A stretch of DNA of 64,000 nucleotides from Cephalopachus bancanus (Eukaryota > Chordata > Mammalia > Primates > Tarsiidae). The position numbers and the translations under genes were made by a program. The notes under the pieces were generated by a model that worked only from the letters and a program-made list of their open reading frames with translations, was not told the DNA's origin and made no database searches. The stretch's first letter is position 1. Each line of letters starts with the position of its first letter. Below are positions 36,754 through 49,084 of this stretch, piece by piece. The stretch lies in assembly GCA_027257055.1 (NCBI GenBank), contig JAPVLO010000181.1, positions 2,108,001 to 2,172,000 of the forward strand, in the 5' to 3' direction.

Positions 36754-36967
36754 CTTTTTTTTTTTTTTTTTTTGAGTTGGAGTCTCACTCTGTCACCCAG
36801 ACTGGAGTGCAGTGGCCGCTCCCGGCCACCGCAGCCTCGACCTGCTGGGCTCCGGCGATCCTTTCGCCTCAACCTTCCAAGTAGCTGGAACTACAGGGTG
36901 CACTACCACGCCCGGCTGATTTTTTGATTTATTGTAGAAATGAGGTCTCACTGCCCAGGCGGGTCTT
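36754..36967 (-). mobile_element. Alu, reverse, truncated
   Basis: Starts with a T-run tail and a complete right arm, and stops at GCCCAGGCGGGTCTT within the left arm. It forms a head-to-head inverted pair with the next Alu. Confidence 0.92.
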
Positions 36968-36985
36968 AATAAATATTTGTTTAAA

Positions 36986-37284
36986 GCCGGGCTCGGTGGC
37001 TCAGCCTGTAATCCCATGCCTTTGGGAGGCTGAGGTGAGTGGATTGCCTGAGCCCGCGGGTTCGAGACCCGCCTGGGCAGCGAGACCTCATCTCTACAAT
37101 AAATCAAAAAATCTGCCGGGCGTGGTAGTGTGTGCCTGTAGTTCCTGCTACTTGGAAGGCTGAGGCGGAAGGATCGCCAGAGCTCAGCAGGTCGAGGCTG
37201 CGGTGGCTGGGAGCGGCCACTGCACTCCAGTCTGGGCGACAGAGTGAGACTCCAACTCAAATAAATAAATAAATACATACATAC
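36986..37284 (+). mobile_element. Alu, lineage subfamily, with TSD
   Basis: Full dimer with GCGGGTTCGAGACCCGCC in the left arm and an (AAAT)n/(ACAT)n tail. ATATTTGTTTA at 36973-36983 and 37285-37295 is the duplication. Only 18 bases separate it from the reverse Alu. Confidence 0.93.
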
Positions 37285-37299
37285 ATATTTGTTTAGTTA

Positions 37300-38400
37300 A
37301 AAAATAATTATTTTTTACAGAAAAGAGGCATCACTGAGTAACAACTTTAGGCATTATTCCTCAGTACTTCAAAATACCTGCATAGTTTCTTTCAAAAAAG
37401 AAAAAAACTACTAAGATGATGCATCAGGTACATTGTTACACTACTGCACACATGCAATGTAATATTAGGTAGCTGTAAAAAATGCTTTAAAAAAATTTTA
37501 ATAAGGGAAAATGATCTTAATGTACATCTGTGTTAAAAAGAACAACAGAGTATGATTCAAAGTTTAAAACTGTAGGTATGCACAGAAACAAAGAATAAAT
37601 AACAATGAGCTGGTAAAATAATTATTTGAGGGGTTATCAAATCCCAGTTACTGCTAATAAGACAACAGGTGATTTTTTTCTTTGAAAGATGTTCCCTGTT
37701 TCCCTCACTAACAGATCTCTAAAGAATATTCACTAATAAAATTGTCATGCTAATATCACTATTTTTAAAAGGATGTAACACCAGAAATCTTATCTCCAAA
37801 GATAGACGATGCTATTAAGATGCCATCTAACTGCTTCATTTCTGTCATCCCAGTTACTGTCATCCCAGTTACTGCTAATAAGGACGTGTGAAGAATGACA
37901 TTTTGCCTCTAACCTTTTCTAGTTTCTGTATATTAATAAGTTTAATTCTATTAAATATAAACAATAGTCCATATAAGAGAAGCCCTAAAGCAAGGTATAT
38001 CGGTAACAAATAGACATACACTCTGAGCAGCATAAAATGCGTGCTAGTTTATCATTTGAGGTTTGCTCACTTATAAACCTAGATTACAGTTTATCCCCCG
38101 ACACACATATATTTTTTTCCGGAAACATCAACTAAAAAAAAAAATAAAAGAACTGCTACATCTGGTCAGTCTAATGATCCTTGTTGATGGACATCAGGTA
38201 TACAGCATCCACCAACAGCTCCATGGACATCTGCCAGAGATCATTTATGTAAGGAAACCAGGCATACAAAAAACACAAATATCAATTGGTTTTTGGCTTC
38301 ACTCCCACGTTTTACCCCATTCCTGAACAAAGGAACTGAGGAACCTTGGAATCACAATTTCTGCACATCTCTAAGCCCTTGGCATTTGCTGTGCATCAGA
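37300..38400. other. intron 1, unidentified DNA
   Basis: AT-rich. It contains a 21-bp exact repeat (37641 and 37862) and a 15-bp tandem copy, described in the findings. No gene seen. Confidence 0.5.
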
Positions 38401-38419
38401 AAACACGAAAAAAATTAAT

Positions 38420-38850
38420 ACAGTGGTGGTATTTATAACAGTATAAACTGGAAACAACCCAAATACTCATTAATGCAAGAATGAATACTGAGGTAAATTC
38501 TTATAATGAAATACTATGCAGCAGTGAACACGCTCAGTTTACATGATATGAACAAATCATTGAAAGACATCATATGATAGCATTACATTCAAGCACAGGA
38601 AAGATAATATATTGTTTATGTACACATATGTGGTACAGAAAAACAAGGTAAGATAAATGAATTCAAAACCATAGGTACCACAGGTGGTGAAAGGGTGGGT
38701 GGGATTAGATGGGGAAAGGTTTCAAAAGTGTATGTGTATGCCCCTTCAGCCGGATGACAGGTACAGAGGTGTTCTTTTTATAATTAATCTTTATCTTATA
38801 TATACATTTATATATTTTGTAGATGAAACATTTAAGTATTTTCAAAGTAG
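38420..38850 (+). repeat. old L1M/HAL1 3' fragment
   Basis: ACTGGAAACAACCCAAATAC, AATACTATGCAGCAGTGAAC and a decayed 3' UTR mark an old L1-related end. Confidence 0.65.
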
Positions 38851-39016
38851 GCAGAGCATTTCACTTGCCAGTGCTCATAGCTCCTACAATCCATGAGATC
38901 CCTGACTCTCTACCCACCCTTGTTTGATAAGAAAAGAAAGGTGAGTCAATTAGATCCTTCTCTTGGAATCAGGGAACAAGAAAATAGGAAAGCTGTCCAG
39001 TAAGATAACATGAGGA

Positions 39017-39338
39017 GCCTGTTGCAGTGGCTCAGGCCTATAATCCCAGCACTCTGGGAGGCCAAGGCAGGAGAACTACTTGAGGCCAGGGGTTCTAGAC
39101 AAGCATGGACAACAAAGTGAGATCTCATCCCTATAAAAAGTAAAAATTAGTCAAGCGTGGTGGCACACACGTGTAGTCCCAACTACTTGGGAGGCTAAGA
39201 TGAAGGATCACCTGAGCCCAGAAGGTCAAGGTTATGGTAAGCTGGGATCACACCACTGCACTCTAGCCTGGCCAACAGAGACCTCAACTCAAAATAATAA
39301 AAATAATAATAACAACATGATAATAATAACAATATATA
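39017..39338 (+). mobile_element. Alu with TAA/AAC-rich tail
   Basis: Diverged AluJ-like dimer. Left flank GATAACATGAGGAG and right flank ATAACAACATGAGGAG suggest a duplication; the tail is an expanded AATAATAA/AACAAC tract. Confidence 0.82.
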
Positions 39339-39339
39339 A

Positions 39340-40345
39340 CAACATGAGGAGATATATTTCATATAAAAGATTCTAAAATCAATACATGATGCAAAAATCA
39401 TATAAACCTATAGACAGCCTTAAAATCACCTGTAAAGAACAGTTTCTATGATTAACCTACTCAACATGTTGCAGACTGAAACACTCTGTATCCAATATAG
39501 CCAATTTTTTTCCCTGGCATGTAATTATTCCTACTTCTTCAGTAGCCGGCTAAGAAATCATGATGTATATTCACTCAGTGTTGTAGGATCACGCAAAGTG
39601 ACTATGTCAATGGGTCCTAAGATTTACTGCTCACTGAGGATCTTTAAAAAAGTGGCCTGTCTTCCATACCCCAGATTTTCTGCTTTTGGCATGAGGTGTG
39701 ACCTAAGATATCAAAAAAATTTAAGATTCCCAGGTGATTCTTATATGCAGTAAAATTTGGAAACTCTTGGCTAGATGCTTACTATATAAGTAGATTTGCT
39801 TCTACTATTTATATGATTTTTCTTTCCCCCTTCTTTTTTCTTTTTATAGTATATTTAGTGAGAAACACTAAATCCATTGGATAGCACAGAACTGGGGACG
39901 CACTCTTTAATTTTTTGTAATGTACAAACTGATGTGTAGCAAAAGGACCTACAAAAAGAGAAGTATAAGATATTGTGAAAGTGTGAGAAGAAATGATGGA
40001 GAGAATGGCATCGTTTCTAATTGCTTTTCAGTTTCCATGAGACCCAACTGTACTTCTTTAAACTTTCTTTGAAATCTCTGCATCTTTACAATAACAATCT
40101 CTTTTCTCTCCTTCACTTAACTAATGTCAGATTGGTTCTGGTTTTTTGGAGCAAAAGAGCCCTACAAGAATTAGATCGCTTAAATTTAGTTATTTTAAAC
40201 AAGTCACTCTTGTATTGTAAAAAAAAAAATGATGCTTCATATGTATAACAACAAATAACTGCCACCTGGTACCAGCATACTTACCTGAATATGGGATATA
40301 TTTTTGGAAAGAAATAAACTGTTCAGAGATTAAACATGACAAACA
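39340..40345. other. intron 1, mostly unidentified; MER5-like piece
   Basis: AGATTCCCAGGTGATTCTTA to TGGAAACTCTTGG at 39722-39772 resembles the end of a MER5 hAT element. The rest, including a 101-codon frame at 39448-39753, is unrecognised. Confidence 0.4.
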
Positions 40346-40347
40346 CT

Positions 40348-40660
40348 GGCTGGGAGTGGTAGCTCACACCTGTTATCACAGCACTTTGGGCGGCCAAGGC
40401 AAAATCACTTAAGCCCTGGAATTCAAGACTAGCCTGGGCAACGTAGCAAGACTTTGTCTCCACAAAAAAAAAATCAAAAATATTAAACGGGCATGGTGGC
40501 ATGCACCTGTACTCCCAGTTACTCAGGAGGCTAAGGCAGAAGGACTGCCTGAGCCTAGGAGGTCGAGGCTGCTATGAGCTGAGATGCCACTGCACTCCAA
40601 CCTGAGTGACAGAGTAAGCCTCTCAGACCCTTACTTAAAAACAAACAAATAAATAAAATA
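40348..40660 (+). mobile_element. Alu (AluJ-like)
   Basis: Diverged dimer ending in AAAAACAAACAAATAAATAA. Confidence 0.87.
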
Positions 40661-40799
40661 TATACATATTCTTTAATGGCTTTCCACTACTTTTAGGATA
40701 AAAATTACACTACTTTAAATAACACGTGTGGCTCCTCATTATATGATTCCAACCTATTTTTCCAATCTAATTTTCTCCTACGTAGCTGAACTCTCTATG

Positions 40800-41060
40800 C
40801 TCCAGCCAGACATTAATGATGATAATGCTAACGCTTCTTGAAAACTTTTTATAGACTGACAATTTTCAAAGTACTTTATACTTATTAGTGACAACAACCC
40901 AAGTCCAAGGCAGGTATTACTGCTCTTACATTCCTGATAAGAAACAAAGGCACAGATAGGTTAAAGTACCACCCTAAAGTCATAAAGCTAGTAAATGGCA
41001 GAGCTGTAGTTGGTCTAGTCTTGTCCAACTTCATAATCTCCACAATTATACTGCCTTTCA
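40800..41060 (-). repeat. MIR SINE
   Basis: Reverse MIR: GGCAGGTATTACTGCTC, AAACAAAGGCACAGATAGG and AGCTAGTAAATGGCAGAGCTG. Confidence 0.78.
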
Positions 41061-41159
41061 CAACAAAATATTTGAAAAATTCCATTTAGATGTTTCACAA
41101 GCAACTTCTCATACAATATATTCAAAACTGACTTCACAATCTTGCCTAAGGTCAACAAC

Positions 41160-41990
41160 TGAAACTGTCCTTCTTCCTGTTATTTTTCTACCTTAGTGGT
41201 AACACCAACCTTCTCTCCATGCCCACTCTCCTTTACTTTTCAGATCCAATCAATCACCAAGTTCTCCTGATTTTAGCTTCTAAATATTTATTGATTTATC
41301 CCCACTTCTGTTCCTACCTCATTGTTTCTCACTTTGTACTGCTTTAACAGCCTGCTAAATGGTTGAGTCCTCCTTAACCTATCCTTCACACATCTGCTAA
41401 ACTGACCTATTTAAAATGTAAATCTACATAACCATATTATTTCACAACCTAAAAATTCATCTACAGATCCCAGAATCTAAAGGATAAAACTCAATCTCCT
41501 TAGTAGAAGATTAAAAAATCTTGAAGAGAGAGTCCTGGCCCACTATTCTAACCTCATCTCTTATCACATTTTGCTTATAGCTTTATACTCCAATAATACC
41601 AAGCAAGGTTATTCCATACCTTCCCCCAAACAAGTCAAACTATTCCACACCTCTATGCCCTATTCCTCTTGTCTCATTCTCCTGAAAGCTTCTCATTCTT
41701 CACTCCCTTCTTACTTGGCTAGCTCTCTCCCATCCTTTAAGACTTCATTCAGTCTTTGTCCATCTAAGGTAGCCTTCCCTAACTGTCAAGATGGAATCAG
41801 ATATCCCTCCTCTGTGGTTTTCATAGACCCAGAGTTATATTAACCACCCTATACTTATAATTATCTGTTTATGTGTCAGCCTACAAACTAGATAAAGCTT
41901 ATGCTTGGCAAGAATTCACATCTTTCATATCCTACAGTCTAGCAGAGTACCGAGCAAGTAATAAATGCTCAATTGTATTTACCAAACAGG
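41160..41990 (+). repeat. L2 3' region
   Basis: Long LINE2 segment: CCTTTAAGACTTCATTCAG, TAGCCTTCCCTAACTG and CTAGCAGAGTACCGAGCAAG, ending AATAAATGCTCAATTG. Confidence 0.75.
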
Positions 41991-42080
41991 TAAATAAATG
42001 GCTCCCTGCACTTCACTCTGAACATGTAACTTACTATATTGTGGTTGACTTTCTACTCGATCTGAATGTGAAAGGATCAG

Positions 42081-42362
42081 GGCCAGGCTCGGTGGCTCAG
42101 CCTGTAATCCCGTGCCTTTGGGAGGCTGAGTTGAGTGGATTGCCTGAGCCCGCGGGTTCGAGACCTGTCTGGGCAGTGAGACCTCATCTCTACAATAAAT
42201 CAAAAAATCAGCCGGGCATGGTAGCGCATGCCTGTAATTCCGGCTACTTGGAAAGTTGAGGCGGAAGGATCACCAGAGCCCAGCAGGTCGAGGCTGTGGT
42301 GGCCGGGAGTGGCCATTGTACTCCAGTCTGGGCGACAGAGTGAGACTCCAACTCAAAAAAAA
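42081..42362 (+). mobile_element. Alu, lineage subfamily, with TSD
   Basis: Dimer with GCGGGTTCGAGACC. GAAAGGATCAGG at left matches GAAAGGATTAGGA at right. Confidence 0.93.
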
Positions 42363-42464
42363 AGAAAGGATTAGGAGCAGGTCTATGTCTTTGTCTCTCA
42401 ACTCCCACTGACTTGTGTACAGCAGAGGCTCAGATAAATACTAAATGAATGAATAAATCTAGGA

Positions 42465-44395
42465 TTCGATTTGAAAGACTGAAAAGAACTGAGCAGAGGG
42501 TTAACAAAATAAAAGGGACATTTTAAGATTAATCCAGTAACAATGTGTGGAACCAACTAGAGAACATGAATAAAGGTAAGGAAACCAGAGAGATGGTGAG
42601 GTGATGTGGGCCTGATTTTATTGGGTTGTAGTGTTAGTTTGGAAAGAAAAAAACTGAGTATACAAAATAAAGGAAAATAATCACAGAATAATTCAAAGGT
42701 TTTTTTCAACCAAGATGCTTTCTGAATCCAGGTACAAGTTACTGAGCCTAGAAAATATGAGGGCACATGAGATATAAATGCAAAACTTAGACTACAAAAA
42801 TAATTTAAGTCTAAATCCTAGGGAAAAGGAAGTACAGATAGACTCTTCTGTCATAAGATTAAAATCCTGAGACATTAAAATTGCTTATCTTACTTCATCC
42901 ATTGAATTGATTAAAAAATACATATTCTTCTCAATTAAAACACTTCGAACTATCTTTTTTCTCAAGTTTCATTATAAAAATTACTAATGTAATTTTTACA
43001 TGTCTGAAGTGGAAAAGTGAAAATTCTATCAAAAGGAAGTCATGAGAAATGCTCAGATATGTATTTTCATTATGAAGGAATTTATACAAATTAAATATTA
43101 GTTTGGCAAACATAAAAAATTTCACACGAAAAATATTTCCAATATTTTTTGTCTATGAACAGAAAATAGGGTTTCTATACCTTTCAGTCAAAACCCATTA
43201 TTTCATATATAAACTCCCAGTACATAATTGTTAATGCAATTTTTACACTTTTTCTAATATCTCACCCTTTAGAACACCTTCTAATATATTTGACTCTCAA
43301 GAAGCCAACATATGTATACAGTCAATCGAATATAAATGCCATAGGAATTAACTGAGATCACTGCCCTTACCCATCGCAATTCCCCTCATCTCCTTCACAC
43401 ATTTAACTGAATTCTTGATACATATAGAGAACTAATATTTTACTTATAATTGATTCTTGTTACTATCTTCCCTGGGAAAACAACTAATAAGGCAATACCA
43501 ATGTGAATAACAGTGAGACCCCTGAGGAATAAATACAACCTAATCACAGAGCCCACAATGAATAATCCTTAGTAAGTGACAAAGAATTCTGTAGTGTGTT
43601 CAGTATCAAGAAATAGGAGATCCTAGATTTTATACTCTATTAGTTTTTCAGAGGTCTATAAATCTGAGAATCTATTTAATCAACATAGGTTATAAATTCC
43701 AATCTTTATAGATTGAATTTTGCATAGGAAAGTTTAGTGTAGGTCTGAGCATTCTAAATAAAAACTTTTGAGGCTTTAAAACATAATATCTTAAAAGGGG
43801 GAGGGGAATCTTAAGACTTACAGAGAAACTTTCAGACCACACAAAAATCTCAATGAACAGCAAGCCACAACAAGAATCATAACTGATGGCAACTGAAAGC
43901 AAACACTACACTGTTCATGAACAAAGGGGATACAGGAACTTTACATAGTACAAAAGAATCAATAGAATTAAATAAATAATCTAGGCAAAACTACTCCCTA
44001 AACAATGCAACATTTTTGAGTAGTCTGAATATTGAACACTTTCGGATAGTGTTAAATCCATGTGAAAAATCAAATAAAGCTTTATGCAATGTACCTAGAA
44101 GGGTATAAGTATCCTAAGTTATATTTTGGTAATGACTACCTCAAAAAGTAAAAGGGACATCAATATGACAACAAAAACATCTTATACTGATGAAAAAGCT
44201 GAACAGGTCCATTGTGTTCACATATAAAAATGACATGTCTTTTCATTACTGAACACTAAGTTATTTTTTTTCCCATGGTGGAAACAGATTGGAATGCTCA
44301 AGCCAAAAACCTAACAGGTGCCTCTATGACCAACTGCGTGCACTCATAAAACAGTTGGCCACGCAAGCACAGTAGCACCAATTAACGACTCATTA
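42465..44395. other. intron 1, unidentified DNA
   Basis: No recognised gene or repeat. Short minus frames such as 42557-42766 have no known similarity. Confidence 0.45.
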
Positions 44396-44399
44396 ATCA

Positions 44400-44715
44400 T
44401 TCTTCCCATTTATTAGGAAAATATTTATTGAGCACATACAATTTGATAGGCATTGTTACTGTACATTAATATCAACATTACAAGTCTTCCTTGCATTCTA
44501 TAAAATGAGGTAGCAGCATTGAAAACACTTGAACAGAATGTGAAGAAAATCCCCTCAAGTCCTGTGTACCTCCTCTCTCTTTATATATATCACCCAGTAT
44601 CTATCTCTCCCACTAAATTGTGAGCAACTCAAGAGCAGAGACTGTCACCACTTCTGTATTTCCAGCTCTTGATATAAAACAAGAGTTCAATATAGGTTTG
44701 CTAAAGAACTACATT
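44400..44715 (+). repeat. MIR3/L2 fragments
   Basis: ATATTTATTGAGCACATAC at 44421 is a reverse MIR3/L2 mark; TTGTGAGCAACTCAAGAGC to TCAATATAGGTTTGC at 44618-44702 is a forward L2 end. Confidence 0.55.
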
Positions 44716-46041
44716 TATAATCAAGAGCCTTTTAGTGTGATTTAAAAGTCACACAAAAAAGTCTATACAAGTGAAATAATGTATATACTATTTTTGATTA
44801 TTCTGTTTTCACTCTATTTTCCATGTTCTTATCAGTCTTCATAATCCTATTGGCTGAATAATATTCCATCACTTTAATCTACCCTATGATTCTCTTCATG
44901 TTGTCTTTAAAGGTTATTTCTGAACAAAGTCAGAGGCATAACATTACCCAACTTTAAACCCTACTACAAGGTCTCAGTAACCAAAACAGCACGGTACTAG
45001 TACGGAAACAGACACAATGATCAATAGAACAGAATAGAAAACCCAGAAATAAAGACACATACCTGCAACCAACTGATCTTCGGCACAACAAAAATAAACA
45101 ATGGGGAAAGGACACCTTCTTCAATAAATGGTGCTGGGAAAACTGGCTAGCCATATCCAAAATAAAACTGGATCCCTGCCTCACACCATATACAAAAAAT
45201 AAGTCATGATGAATTAAAGACTTAAGTGTAAAGCCTACAACTATAAAAATCCTAGAAGAAAACCTAGGAAAAACTCTTCTGCACATTGGCGTAGGCAAAA
45301 AATTTATGACTAGGACCTTAAAAGCAAATGAAACAAATCCATGAATAGGCAAATGGGAATTAATTAAGCTAAAGAGCTCCTGCATGGCAGAAGAAACAAT
45401 AAACAAAGTAAACACACAACTTACAGAATGGGAAAAAATATTTGCAAACTATACATCTAACAAATATCCAGAATCTGTAAGTAATTAAATCAGCAAGAAA
45501 AAAAAAAAGAACTTCTCAAAAGAAGACATGTGTGGCCAACATTTGAAAAAGTGCTCAATATCACTAATCATCAGAGAAATGCAAATCAAAACCATGATGA
45601 GATAACACCTCATGCCAGTTAGAATGGCTATTATTGTAAAGTCAAAAAATAACATATGTTGGTAAGGATGGAGAAATGGAAGCCCTTATGAACTGTTAGT
45701 AAGAATGTAAATTAGTTCTACCTCTATGAAAAACAGTATGGAGATTTCTCAAAGAACTAAAAATAGAATTATTGTTTGACCCAGCAATGCCACTACTGGG
45801 AATCGACCTAAAGGAAAAGAAATTGTTTTTATCAAAAAGACACTTGAACTCATATGTTTATCTCAGCACTATCCACAATTGTAAAGTCATGAAATCAACC
45901 TACATGTCCATGGTGATTAGATCAAGAAAATGTGGTATATACACACCATGGAATACTATGCAGCCAAAAAAAAGAATAAAATCATGTCCCTTGCAGCAAA
46001 CAATCCTAAGGGAAATAACTCAAACAGAAAATAAAATATCA

Positions 46042-46330
46042 GCTGGGCAAGGTGGCTCATGCCTGTAATCCCAGCACTTTGGGAGGCAGAGGCAAGAGGA
46101 TTGCCTGAGCCCACGAGTTCAAGATCAGCCTGGGCAACATGGCAAGACCGCATCTCTACAATAAATCAAAAAATTATCTGGGTGTGGTGGTGTGTGCCTG
46201 TGATTCCAACTACTTGGAAGGCTGAGGCGGAAGGATTGCCTGAGTTCAACAGGTCGAGGCTGCAGTGGCCATAAGCTTGCCACTGCATCCCAGCCTGGAC
46301 AACAGAGTGGAACTTCAACTCAAAAAAATA
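46042..46330 (+). mobile_element. Alu nested in L1
   Basis: Dimer (GCTGGGCAAGGTGGCTCATG to TCAACTCAAAAAAATAAA), an older form with CACGAGTTCAAGATCAGCC. Confidence 0.88.
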
Positions 46331-46334
46331 AATG

Positions 46335-46634
46335 AGCCAGGCTCGGCTCAGCCTGTAATCCCATGCTTTGGGAGGCTGAGGTGAGTGAATTGCTTGAGCC
46401 TGCGGGTTCAAGACCCGCCTGGGCAACTTGACGAAACCTCATCTCTTCAATAAATCAAAAAATCAGCCAGGCATGGTAGCCCGTGCCTGTAATTCCGGCT
46501 ACTTGGAAGACTGAGGCAGAAGGATTGCCGGAGCCCAGCAGGTCGAGGCTGCAGTGGCCGGGAGCAACCACTGCACTCCAGTCTGGGCAACAGAGTGAGA
46601 CTCCGACTCCAAAATAAATAAATAAATAAACAAA
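46335..46634 (+). mobile_element. Alu nested in L1, tandem to the former
   Basis: Lineage subfamily; starts in the A-tail of the preceding Alu, lacks a few bases in the A-box region (GGCTCGGCTCAGCC), and ends in an (AAAT)n tail. Confidence 0.9.
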
Positions 46635-46874
46635 TGTTCTCACATATTCTCACTCATACATGGGAGTTAAACAATGGGCACACGTGAACATAAAGATAGA
46701 AACAATAGACACAAGGGACTCCAAAAGGAGAAGGGGTGAAACCTATCTATGGGATACCATGTTTACTATTTTGGTGAAGAGTTCACAAGAAGCCCAAACC
46801 TCATCATCGCACAGTACACATGTGTAACAAACCCACATGTGTATTTCCCTGAATCTATAACAAAAAAAAAATTT

Positions 46875-47425
46875 CGAAAAGGTGATTTTGGTGTCTTTAT
46901 AACGTATACCTAATGCTGCAGCAAACATTCCTTGCCTTACAAATCTTACTAGAAAAACTGGGCTCAACTCTAGAAGAAGATAATCTTCTATAACAAAATC
47001 TTAAAAAGATTTTTACCACATAGGCAGAATTTTGAAAGACAAAGAAATACACACACATAAACTAGAATTCTATTTTGCCAAATCTTCTCACAGCAGGTAA
47101 TTTAAATAAATCCTCTAATAAGAAATGTGTCTGTCCAAATAAACTATGTTTTGTAGGACTGCTTCACATATATTAGGAAAGATATGGGGGCAGGCAGTAA
47201 AAATTCTAAGGTCACAGACAACTAAGTCAGATCTTCAATGCTTTTGGAAAGGGGAATACACTTTACCTGCACTTCTTTGGATGCAGAGAGCTTGCTCACC
47301 CCTGTGGTTGCAACTGTAACCAACTTTGGGTTTCTAAAGATGCCCAGATTTCCTTTTCCCTCCATTCACAGATTCTAAAGTAATAAGTCTACCTGGCTAC
47401 ATACAAGCATTTAATCCTTGACCTT
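46875..47425. other. intron 1, unidentified DNA
   Basis: Nothing recognised. Confidence 0.45.
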
Positions 47426-47426
47426 C

Positions 47427-47689
47427 TGCGCCTTTGGGAGGCTGAGGTGAGTGGATTGCCTGAGCCCGCGGGTTTGAGACCCGCCTGGGCAACTTGGTGA
47501 GACCTCATCTCTACAATAAATAAAAAAATTAGCCGGGTATGGTAGCACGCGCCTGTAATTCCAGCTACTTGGAAGGCTGAGGCGGAAGGATCGCCAGAGC
47601 CCAGGAGGTCGAGGCTGCGGTGGCCGGGAGCGGCCACTGCACTCCAGTCTGGGCGACAGAGTGAGACTCCAACTCAAAAAAAAAAAAAA
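47427..47689 (+). mobile_element. Alu, 5'-truncated, lineage subfamily
   Basis: Begins at GCGCCTTTGGGAGGCTGAGG, keeps the right-arm hairpin, and ends in an A-run. Confidence 0.92.
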
Positions 47690-48530
47690 GAATGCATATG
47701 GAAAAGCCAACTATATTTTAGAAACATGAAGCAGTTTATATGTATATTCATTTAACAGAAGTGTTGAGCAGCTACCACTGAATCTCTGCAGTATGTCCTT
47801 CATTGATGATAAATCATTAACCTGGCTTCCTTTGTTTATATGGGGGAGAGGGAAAAAGGAAGAGGGGAAAAGTCACTGCATTATAATTTAACTGCTGTCC
47901 AAGTATGATTGCTAACAACTACCTCTACAAAGACAGTTAAAATATAATCTACAAAATATAACTTCATTTTAGGGAGGAAGGGGGCCTTTGAGGCCAGCCT
48001 AATAGTAATTTTTACAAGAAATTTGCTATTCACTGGGAGTGGCTGACGAAAGCCCTCCCTGGCAACTCCCCTGGGACTGCAGGCCCCCCTTCCCTATCAC
48101 TGCTGGGAATAAATGGACTGCAGAGTGGGCAACATGGTTTCTGAGCTGATCCTCACACCAGGGGGGCCACAAAGGCTGCTTGACCTTTTGCCAAATAGAG
48201 TGCCAGGTAAAAATAAGTCTCAGCTACTTTTGAACGTGGGGCTGGCACACAATGTGTGAACTGATAGGTCTCTGCAATGGAATAAATAACCACTAGACTG
48301 GGTCTTTGTAGGATGACCAATTCATTTCAGTCTACCTGGTTTTAAAACTGAAAGCTTTACATCCTGGGAAGATCCCCTCAGTCTACTGCAAGTCAACCTT
48401 TAGTCAGCTTAGGCCTCCTCATGAAGGGTAAGATGCAGGGCCAAATTCTTTCTTAGAAAAAGGCTCTAGGTTCTCCAGAACGGGCGAAAAAATCACTGAA
48501 TGAGGAAATGTGCAGGATGAAAGGAATATT
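47690..48530. other. intron 1, unidentified DNA
   Basis: No gene or named repeat. GC content rises somewhat around 48.0-48.2 kb (CCCTCCCTGGCAACTCCCC). Confidence 0.45.
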
Positions 48531-48534
48531 AGTA

Positions 48535-48842
48535 GCCGGGCACAGTGGCTCACGTCTGTAATCCTGGCACTTTGGGAGGCCAAGATGAGAGAACTGCCTG
48601 AGTCCAGGAGTTCAAGACCAGCCTGGGCAAGAAGACAAGACCTCATGTCTACAATAAATCAAAAAATCAGCTGTGCACGGTGGCGCATGCTTGTAGTTCC
48701 TAGCTACTTGGAAGGCTAAAGAGGAAGGATCACCTGAGCCCAGCACGTCAAGACTACAGTAGCCATGACTGTACCATTACACTCCAGCCTGGGTGAAAGA
48801 GACTCCGACTCAAAAAAAAAAGAAGAAAGAAAGAAAGAAAAA
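48535..48842 (+). mobile_element. Alu with TSD
   Basis: Dimer with a (GAAA)n tail; GAAAGGAATATTAGTA and GAAAGGGATATTACTA flank it. Confidence 0.9.
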
Positions 48843-48873
48843 GAAAGGGATATTACTAACTACCTGATTTAGG

Positions 48874-49082
48874 CGTTTTCAGACTTCAATGTGCATCAGA
48901 ATCCCCTGAGCTGATTATTGAAAATGTAGATTCTTGAGTTCTACCTCTAAAAATTCAGTAGACCTAGGCTGGGGCCCCAGTAGACCAGTAGACCTAGGCT
49001 GGGGGCCAAAATTTTGCAATTTTATAAGCAACTGTGGTGACTATGATTATAAGTGGTCCAAGGATCCATGTTTGAAAAACAG
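48874..49082 (+). mobile_element. MER5A-like hAT MITE with internal duplication
   Basis: TTTCAGACTTCAATGTGCATC, GAATCCCCTGAGC and GATCCATGTTTGAAAAAC outline a complete MER5A. A CAGTAGACCTAGGCTGGGG block is repeated at 48956 and 48986. Confidence 0.82.
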
Positions 49083-49084
49083 AG

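Larger units (their letters stand above)
44925..46870 (+). mobile_element. 5'-truncated old L1 with two Alus
   Basis: ORF2 C-terminal region (CCAACTTTAAACCCTACTAC, GGTGCTGGGAAAACTGG) and 3' UTR, interrupted by two tandem Alus at 46.04-46.63 kb. The L1 resumes at TTCTCACATATTCTCACTC and ends near TAACAAAAAAAAAATTTCG. Confidence 0.87.

Noticed and set aside
36793..37278. 161-codon minus ORF and other long frames rich in LSPRLECSGRSRPPQPRP-like peptide
   Set aside because: These are translated reverse Alus; the same peptide recurs wherever an Alu occurs.
44954..45415. 153-codon minus ORF
   Set aside because: It is the antisense strand of L1 ORF2.
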